Part shown: piece after piece, positions 59,456 through 64,000 of the stretch
Layout of the letters: each line of letters begins with the position of its first letter
How positions within the stretch are numbered: position 1 is the first letter of the stretch
Assembly: GCA_964391185.1 (NCBI GenBank)
Contig: CAYMIX010000006.1
Location: 1 to 64,000 of the forward strand
Length of the DNA: 64,000 nt
DNA from: JAKQEM01 sp964391185
GTDB lineage: Bacteria > Patescibacteriota > Gracilibacteria > Peribacterales > Peribacteraceae
Direction: 5' to 3'
Made by a program: the position numbers and the translations under genes
Notes under the pieces: generated by a model
The model's input: only the letters and a program-made list of their open reading frames with translations
What the model was told of the DNA's origin: nothing
Database searches by the model: none

Positions 59456-60073
59456 ATGAAGTACACTGGTCCTAAAGCACGACGCGCTCGTCGCCACGGC
59501 ATGAACCTCTACGGTTCTGACAAATACGATAAAATTTTGCAGCGCAAGCCATACGGTCCAGGTAAGACCCCAAAGACTCGTTCGGGTCGTGATTCTGAAT
59601 ACGCAAAACAGTTGAAGGAGAAGCAGAAGGCTCGTGATATGTACGGCCTTTCCGAAAAGCAGTTCCGCCGCCTCTACGATGAAGCCCTCAAGACGAAAGG
59701 CCGAACAGGTGATACGATGAAGCAGCTTCTTGAACGCCGCCTTGATAACGTTATCTACCGCGCTGGCTTCGCACTCACACGCATGCAATCACGTCAGTTT
59801 GCCGGTCACGGTCTTTTCCTCGTCGACGGTCACCGCGTCACGTCTCCTTCGTATCGTATGGAGCCGGGCCAGGTCATCACTGTTCGTCCGAAGGCTAAAG
59901 ATTCTCCGATCTTTGTAACGATCCGCGAGCGCAACGCTAAGTACAACGCTCCTAAGTGGATCAATGTGGACGCCCCACAGCTCAAGATCGATGTCGTCGC
60001 TACGCCAGAAGCCGCTGACGCAGAGAGCGCAGTGGACATGCGTATGATCGTCGAGTTCTACTCACGCAATTAA
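59456..60073 (+). CDS. rpsD: Ribosomal protein S4 (uS4)
   Basis: 205 residues. MKYTGPKARRARRHGMNLYG, an S4 domain with LERRLDNVIYRAGFALTRMQ and RQFAGHGLFLVDGHRVTSPS, and FYSRN at the end. A 16S primary binder and the usual autogenous repressor of the alpha operon. The short loop KAPGQ-like region lacks the zinc cysteines. The leader is ATTCTCAATTCTCAATTCTC, another word-repeat. Confidence 0.98.
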   Translation: MKYTGPKARRARRHGMNLYGSDKYDKILQRKPYGPGKTPKTRSGRDSEYAKQLKEKQKARDMYGLSEKQFRRLYDEALKTKGRTGDTMKQLLERRLDNVIYRAGFALTRMQSRQFAGHGLFLVDGHRVTSPSYRMEPGQVITVRPKAKDSPIFVTIRERNAKYNAPKWINVDAPQLKIDVVATPEAADAESAVDMRMIVEFYSRN

Positions 60074-60149
60074 CGTAAAAGTTTCCCTCCGCTGGGAGCT
60101 CCCTCCCAGTTATTCCTCCCACTTTTTCCCCTCTTCCTTCTTCCCTCTT

Positions 60150-61145
60150 ATGCACATTATTCAGGAAGAAATCGGGTTGCCAGTCTTTAGCACCTCCAAG
60201 GGTTCCAAGGGCGATGATTCGCATGTGGTCTTTACGATCGCACCGCTCCCACCAGGTTACGCTATGACTCTCGGCAACGCGCTGCGACGCGTGCTTCTCA
60301 GTAGCCTCCCGGGTGCCGCCGTAACATCGGTGCGTGTCCAGGGCGTGCAGCACGAATACTCCACTATCAAGGGTGTCAGCGAGTCCGTTGTTGATATCAT
60401 GCTGAACTTCAAGCAGTTGAAGCTCCGCAAGCACAATAAAGATCCTGAGACCATCACGCTCGACGTGAAGGGTCCTAAGGACGTTACAGCTGCAGACCTC
60501 AAGGTCAGCTCCGATATCGAAGTGCTGAACCCAGACCTCCCATTGTTCACGGTTGAAAAGGGTGGATCTGTTTCCATGGAACTTACGATCGAAAAGGGCG
60601 TCGGTTACGAATCCGCAGCTGAGCGCAACAAGAAGCACCACGAACCAGGTCTTATCTACGTTGATGGTGTATTCAGCCCAGTCGAACGTGTACGTTTCGA
60701 AATCGAACCTACTCGCGTCGGCCAGCGCACAAACCTTGAAAAGCTCGTTATCGAAGTGATGACGAACGGTTCTCTGACAGCGGAAGAGGCGATGCAATTC
60801 GCTTCCCAGCTCATGCAGAGCTACTTCAAGTACTTTGGATCCGATCAGAAGACCGTCGAGCCAGAATTCATGGCTGATTTTTCGCGTGTTGCCCCAGCTC
60901 AGATCGAAGAAATTGGCTCAGCAGCTCCCGTAAAGGAAAGCTACACGCCAATCGAAATCTTGAACCTTTCACCTCGCACGCTTAACGCGCTTATTAATGC
61001 AGGTGTTGGCTCTATCGAACAGCTCACAAAGTGCACAGAATCCATCCTGAGCAATTTCCGTGGATTTGGTGCAAAAGCGCTCGATGAAGTCCGTTCTACG
61101 CTTGCAACTCGCGGCCTCACTTTGTCTGAGGAGAGCGAAGAATAA
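60150..61145 (+). CDS. rpoA: RNA polymerase alpha subunit
   Basis: 331 residues. The N-terminal dimerisation domain has PLPPGYAMTLGNALRRVLLS and LELTIEKG-like MELTIEKGVGYESA; the C-terminal DNA-binding domain (about 265-331) has IEILNLSPRTLNALINAGV and NFRGFGAKALDEVRSTL. The leader is a 50-nt nearly pure pyrimidine tract (TTCCCTCTTATG at its end) with no Shine-Dalgarno. Confidence 0.98.
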   Translation: MHIIQEEIGLPVFSTSKGSKGDDSHVVFTIAPLPPGYAMTLGNALRRVLLSSLPGAAVTSVRVQGVQHEYSTIKGVSESVVDIMLNFKQLKLRKHNKDPETITLDVKGPKDVTAADLKVSSDIEVLNPDLPLFTVEKGGSVSMELTIEKGVGYESAAERNKKHHEPGLIYVDGVFSPVERVRFEIEPTRVGQRTNLEKLVIEVMTNGSLTAEEAMQFASQLMQSYFKYFGSDQKTVEPEFMADFSRVAPAQIEEIGSAAPVKESYTPIEILNLSPRTLNALINAGVGSIEQLTKCTESILSNFRGFGAKALDEVRSTLATRGLTLSEESEE

Positions 61146-61200
61146 GGCTTGCCTTCCTATCGACCAGTCCCTATCCTAGCCACCCATTTTTACGACCTAA

Positions 61201-61695
61201 ATGCGTCACAAAGCTCGTCGCCTCCGGCTCAACCAGAAACCTGACCATGCGCGCATTATGCAGCGCAACCTCGTTACGTCTCTGATCTTGTTTGAATCGA
61301 TCCGCACAACGCGTAAGCGCGCTCGTATCCTTCAGCCATTGATCGACCACGCTATTACGACGGCAAAGACGAAGGTTCCACACATCGCCATCCGCTCCAT
61401 CAACACGCAGGTAAACGATGTGAACGCGAGCCGCAAGCTTATGCAGGTGCTCGTAAAGCGCTATGCAACACGCACATCCGGATTCACACGCGTGAAGCCA
61501 GTTGGCGCTCGCAAGGGCGATGGTGCAGAGTTGGTGGATATTACACTTGTTGATGCTGCGATTCCTGAATCTACATCATCCAAGATGCAGAAGAGTCAGA
61601 AGAAACAGAGGATTCAGAAGAGTGGAAGTAAATCCTCTGAATCGTCTGCATCCTCTGCTTCCTCTGAATCCTCCCGATCCAAGCCCTCAGCATGA
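61201..61695 (+). CDS. rplQ: Ribosomal protein L17 (bL17) with repeat-encoded tail
   Basis: 164 residues. MRHKARRLRLNQKPDHARIM, QRNLVTSLILFESIRTT, RARILQPLIDHAIT and SGFTRVKPVGARKGDGAELV form the L17 core (1-120). The last 40 residues are the family D repeat: MQKSQKKQRIQK followed by SSESSASSASSESS. The stop overlaps the rplM start by 4 nt (ATGA at 61692). Confidence 0.97.
   Translation: MRHKARRLRLNQKPDHARIMQRNLVTSLILFESIRTTRKRARILQPLIDHAITTAKTKVPHIAIRSINTQVNDVNASRKLMQVLVKRYATRTSGFTRVKPVGARKGDGAELVDITLVDAAIPESTSSKMQKSQKKQRIQKSGSKSSESSASSASSESSRSKPSA
61584..61674. repeat. Family D palindrome forming the L17 tail
   Basis: The left arm CAGAAGAGTCAGAAGAAACA with GAGGATTCAGAAG (61587-61620) and the right arm CCTCTGAATCGTCTGCATCC with TCTGCTTCCTCTGAATCC (61634-61672) are mutually complementary in word content. 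This is the clearest of the four copies. Confidence 0.75.
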
Positions 61696-62126
61696 AGACT
61701 TCTACGATCAAACCCTCGGCTCCCGCATGGTTCGTTATCGATGCCGAAGGCCAGACTCTCGGAAAGATCGCAGTAAAGGCTGCATCAATCCTTCGTGGTA
61801 AGCACAAGGTAACGTTCTCTCCACATCAGTTGTGTGGTGATCATGTCGTTGTGTTGAATGCAGGAAAGATCCACCTTCCACCAAAGAAGGGTCTTCGTAA
61901 GGTGTACCACCGCCACACAGGTTTCCCAGGAAACATGAAGCATGCATCACTCATATGGATGCTCGAAAAGAAGCCAACATACGTTATCGAAAATGCTGTA
62001 AAAGGAATGCTTGAAGACACACGCCTCCGCCAGCAGATGGTGAAGCGTTTGCACGTCTTCGCTGAAAGCGAACACCCATACGCAGCCCAGAAGCCAGAAT
62101 CTATCTCCCTTACTCGCAAGAAATAA
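61692..62126 (+). CDS. rplM: Ribosomal protein L13 (uL13)
   Basis: 144 residues. WFVIDAEGQTLGKIAVKAAS, GDHVVVLNAGKIHLPPKK, YHRHTGFPGNMKHASL and VKGMLEDTRLRQQMVKRLHV identify L13, an early 50S assembly protein and known autoregulator of rplM-rpsI. Confidence 0.98.
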   Translation: MKTSTIKPSAPAWFVIDAEGQTLGKIAVKAASILRGKHKVTFSPHQLCGDHVVVLNAGKIHLPPKKGLRKVYHRHTGFPGNMKHASLIWMLEKKPTYVIENAVKGMLEDTRLRQQMVKRLHVFAESEHPYAAQKPESISLTRKK

Positions 62127-62128
62127 TC

Positions 62129-62524
62129 ATGGCAACTCGTTCGTACTTCTACAGTGTTGGCAAGCGTAAGACAGCTATCGCCCGCGTGCGTCTCTTCCAG
62201 GACGGCAAAGGAGAAGTGACGGTTAATGAATTGCCACTCAAGAAGTATTTTGCCGGTGTGCAGATCGAAAATGCTCTCGCATCTCTCGCTCTGACAGGAA
62301 CAAAGACTGAATTTGATATCGAAGCTAAGCTCATCGGTGGTGGTAAAGCCGCTCAGTCCGATGCTCTTCGCCATGGAATCTCCCGCGCATTGCTCCTCTT
62401 CAATCCGGAGCTTCGTCACCAGCTCAAGCAGGCAGGATTCATCCGTCGCGACAGCCGCACGAAAGAGCGCAAGAAGCCAGGTTTGCACCGCGCCCGTCGT
62501 GCACCACAGTTCTCGAAACGCTAA
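62129..62524 (+). CDS. rpsI: Ribosomal protein S9 (uS9)
   Basis: 131 residues. YSVGKRKTAIARVRLFQDGK, GGGKAAQSDALRHGISRALL and the C-terminal RRAPQFSKR tail that reaches the P-site tRNA. It is the last ribosomal gene of the cluster and starts 2 nt after rplM. A family F inverted repeat lies 40 nt downstream. Confidence 0.98.
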   Translation: MATRSYFYSVGKRKTAIARVRLFQDGKGEVTVNELPLKKYFAGVQIENALASLALTGTKTEFDIEAKLIGGGKAAQSDALRHGISRALLLFNPELRHQLKQAGFIRRDSRTKERKKPGLHRARRAPQFSKR

Positions 62525-62563
62525 TATTCTTCTGCGTATCTTGGTGCAGCTGAATTCATTAGT

Positions 62564-62641
62564 ATTGTTACATTGCTATATTGTTCGCAAGCGAGAAGCG
62601 TTATTCTTGCATGCTAACAATGTAACAATATAGCAATTTTT
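62564..62641 (+). repeat. Family F inverted repeat, possibly the operon terminator
   Basis: ATTGCTATATTGTT (62572-62585) pairs perfectly with AACAATATAGCAAT (62624-62637), then TTTTT (62637-62641). Alternatively ATTGTTACATTG pairs with CAATGTAACAAT. The core CGCAAGCGA is shared with 4791-4873. The T-run makes this copy a plausible terminator for the superoperon. Confidence 0.65.
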
Positions 62642-62644
62642 CCT

Positions 62645-62839
62645 ATGTCTACCGCTCCTAAATTCGAAAAACAGCTTAAAGAACTTATGAAGCAGTTCGG
62701 TAAGCCAGGGTTTGTTATCTTCGCCTGGCAGGATGATAAGCAGGTGAAGGTGACATATTCCATCAATAAGATGAAGCTTCGTGCAGCACTGCCTGCAGTA
62801 TTCTGGGCGCTGACGGATTTGGTGAAGAAGACAAAGTGA
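62645..62839 (+). CDS. Small basic protein, unknown
   Basis: 64 residues. FEKQLKELMKQFGKPGFVIF, AWQDDKQVKVTYSINKMKL and LPAVFWALTDLVKKTK suggest a compact alpha/beta/alpha domain. No family is recognised. It begins 4 nt after the T-run of the repeat upstream. Codon choice resembles that of the ribosomal genes. Confidence 0.6.
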   Translation: MSTAPKFEKQLKELMKQFGKPGFVIFAWQDDKQVKVTYSINKMKLRAALPAVFWALTDLVKKTK

Positions 62840-62847
62840 AGCTCGGA

Positions 62848-63204
62848 TCAGGAGAGAGCCATTCTCACGTAGTAGAGGCTCGTGCCTGCTGGCGTATCAA
62901 GGATAAAGCGTGCATCAAGTGTCGTAAGTTGGATGATCGTCTGACACATGCGGAGAAGCATACGTGGTGGCAAACCAACACCTCCCTCCATACATGCAGC
63001 GCAGAGTCCTGCAGCATCCTTGGAGCGCAAGTAAGGGTCGCCCTTGGCTTCTATCACCATACAGAGTGATTCCTGGACTTGGAGAACATAGCGTTCGACA
63101 TATGTCTCAAGCTGCTCGACTGGCAGATCCTGCACTTCAGGCAATGCCTCGATAATATCGAGATCTTTGTGGATCGCATGGGCGATGCAGGTTTCTATGG
63201 ACAT
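62848..63204 (-). CDS. Hypothetical helical protein
   Basis: 118 residues from the ATG at 63204 (MSIETCIAHAIHKDLDIIEA); ATGs at 63240 and 63267 are possible. All-helical, with LEVQDLPVEQLETYVERYVL-like PVEQLETYVERYVLQVQESL and a short Cys pair (LCAACMEGG). No membrane segment. Convergent with the small basic gene. Function unknown. Confidence 0.5.
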   Translation of the reverse strand: MSIETCIAHAIHKDLDIIEALPEVQDLPVEQLETYVERYVLQVQESLCMVIEAKGDPYLRSKDAAGLCAACMEGGVGLPPRMLLRMCQTIIQLTTLDARFILDTPAGTSLYYVRMALS

Positions 63205-63283
63205 ATGTGTTTGGGATGTGTGTTTGTTAAATCTCCTCATAGTAGCAGAAAGCGTCGTTCTTTTCAAGAGGTTGGAGTACCGC

Positions 63284-63289
63284 TAGTCT
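63284..63289 (+). promoter_or_regulatory. -10-like box TAGTCT, leaderless start
   Basis: TAGTCT ends 6 nt before the ATG at 63296. Confidence 0.4.
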
Positions 63290-63295
63290 AAGCAC

Positions 63296-63799
63296 ATGCG
63301 TTATCTTCTTGTCGTCTGTAGCTTTTTGTTCTGTATTGGCTCAGCGAGCGCGCACGGCGATGCTCCATCGTTTGAGAAAGAAGTTGGGCCGTTGCTGATA
63401 GATATCGGATACGATGCCGTTGGATTCCGTCCCGGAGAAGAAGTGACGTTTGATTTCGATATCTACAATCAGTCGGGTGCGGTCGCGTTCGAGCCATTTG
63501 ATGAAGTGAAGGTGACGATCATTCATGAGGACGGACAGCGTTTCAATCAGACCATTGTGAATGATGGCGTGATGATTCCAACTCTGAAGTATACTTTTCC
63601 GAAAGAAGGGGATTATTCATTGGTAGCCAGCTTCACTCGCAATGACAGCATCGTCGCAGAAGGAGAATTCCCCGTGCACGTTGGGGAACATGACGGATCA
63701 GTTGGCCGCTTCATGAATATGCTGAATTATGTGATTGCTGCAGTACTTGTCGCAATCGCAGGGTTTGTGATCATACGGAGCTTCCTCAAGCGCAGTTAA
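63296..63799 (+). CDS. Exported Ig-like protein with C-terminal membrane anchor
   Basis: 167 residues. Signal peptide (1-19, MRYLLVVCSFLFCIGSASA) with cleavage before HGD. The middle is beta-rich (FRPGEEVTFDFDIYNQSGAV, YTFPKEGDYSLVASFTRN), like an Ig-type or CopC-like sandwich. A C-terminal helix (about 142-162, MLNYVIAAVLVAIAGFVIIR) ends in KRS. It would sit on the outer face of the membrane. The HGD start after cleavage could be a metal-binding amino-terminal His, as in CopC-like proteins; this is speculative. Confidence 0.7.
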   Translation: MRYLLVVCSFLFCIGSASAHGDAPSFEKEVGPLLIDIGYDAVGFRPGEEVTFDFDIYNQSGAVAFEPFDEVKVTIIHEDGQRFNQTIVNDGVMIPTLKYTFPKEGDYSLVASFTRNDSIVAEGEFPVHVGEHDGSVGRFMNMLNYVIAAVLVAIAGFVIIRSFLKRS

Positions 63800-64000
63800 G
63801 CGAGTCGTGAATGCACAGCACTAAACACGCGTTCCATGCGCACTTCATGCTTCACGATGTACTCTTTGACGTTGGAGAATGTCTTACTCTTCTCAACGTA
63901 TGTTTCGTTACGATAGTTGGTGAGGATAATCACGGGGATATCGAGTTTGTGCTTCTTGATGTGTTCTAAGACAACGAAGCCGTCACCCTTTGGCATACGA
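63796..64000 (-). CDS. Response regulator receiver domain (partial, C-terminal part)
   Basis: The last 68 codons are visible and the gene continues past the right edge. MPKGDGFVVLEHIKKH (the region just after the phospho-acceptor Asp), PVIILTNY (the Thr/Ser switch strand) and VKEYIVKHEV (with the conserved Lys) match the CheY-like fold. It stops soon after the last helix, so it is probably a single-domain regulator. Its stop codon overlaps the end of the upstream plus-strand gene by 4 nt. Confidence 0.8.
   Translation of the reverse strand, partial: RMPKGDGFVVLEHIKKHKLDIPVIILTNYRNETYVEKSKTFSNVKEYIVKHEVRMERVFSAVHSRLA

Noticed and set aside
61502..61801. Alternative frames through the family D repeats
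   Set aside because: The palindromic low-complexity DNA is open in several frames on both strands; only the frame continuing the ribosomal protein is supported.
1..64000. Recoding of TGA as Gly (as in Gracilibacteria and SR1)
   Set aside because: TGA acts as a normal stop at the ends of rpsQ, rplQ, infA and other genes, at the expected protein lengths.

Overview
The window (about 50% GC, standard code with TGA as stop) looks like a Candidate Phyla Radiation (Patescibacteria) chromosome, most likely Peregrinibacteria/Peribacteria. This placement is inferred from the ribosomal protein cluster without L30, the dense compact genes, the very large Ser/Cys-rich surface proteins, and start sites that mostly lack a Shine-Dalgarno sequence.

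Layout. 1-750: end of a 23S gene, spacer, 5S gene and an intrinsic terminator. 758-5676: a small membrane protein, a secreted Ser-rich coiled-coil protein (minus strand), a dCache sensor histidine kinase and an S-layer-homology protein. 5819-15699: three giant tandem paralogues of exported Cys-rich/Ser-rich proteins. They share a new-looking six-Cys repeat, DUF4215-type repeats and a C-terminal TGPAAL-TM-KRR anchor. 15758-18468: an RsuA/RluB pseudouridine synthase, a beta-CASP metallo-beta-lactamase nuclease, and a GIY-YIG gene enclosed by inverted repeats. 18511-34557 (minus strand): a surface-glycan locus with GT4 glycosyltransferases, two GT-C type membrane glycosyltransferases, a Wzm/Wzt-like ABC exporter, several FkbM-type methyltransferases, a sulfotransferase-FkbM-FkbM fusion, and a LysRS-HD fusion. 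34646-35514 (plus strand): an HxGH nucleotidyltransferase and an APS kinase that could feed the sulfotransferase. 35582-37407: orphan and small genes.

37404-62524: the ribosomal protein superoperon, L3-L4-L23-L2-S19-L22-S3-L16-L29-S17-L14-L24-L5-S14-S8-L6-L18-S5, then L15-SecY-Adk-Map-IF1-L36-S13-S11-S4-RpoA-L17-L13-S9. It is split after S5 by about 7 kb of unrelated genes: a DJ-1 protein, a toxin-like protein with a papain-like C-terminus, a zinc metallopeptidase, and SLH-CAP and CAP proteins. It is split again after secY by a minus-strand four-helix-bundle gene flanked by inverted repeats. 62645-64000: small hypothetical genes and the end of a response regulator.

The most unusual layer is not the genes. 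Directly after many stop codons sit hairpin repeats of several families, some with compensatory stem changes and no U-tract. Related palindromes occur in frame as C-terminal tails of L22, S17 and L17 and as the LysRS-HD linker. Many first-in-transcript genes have a -10-like hexamer only 5-9 nt before the start codon, which predicts widespread leaderless mRNAs.
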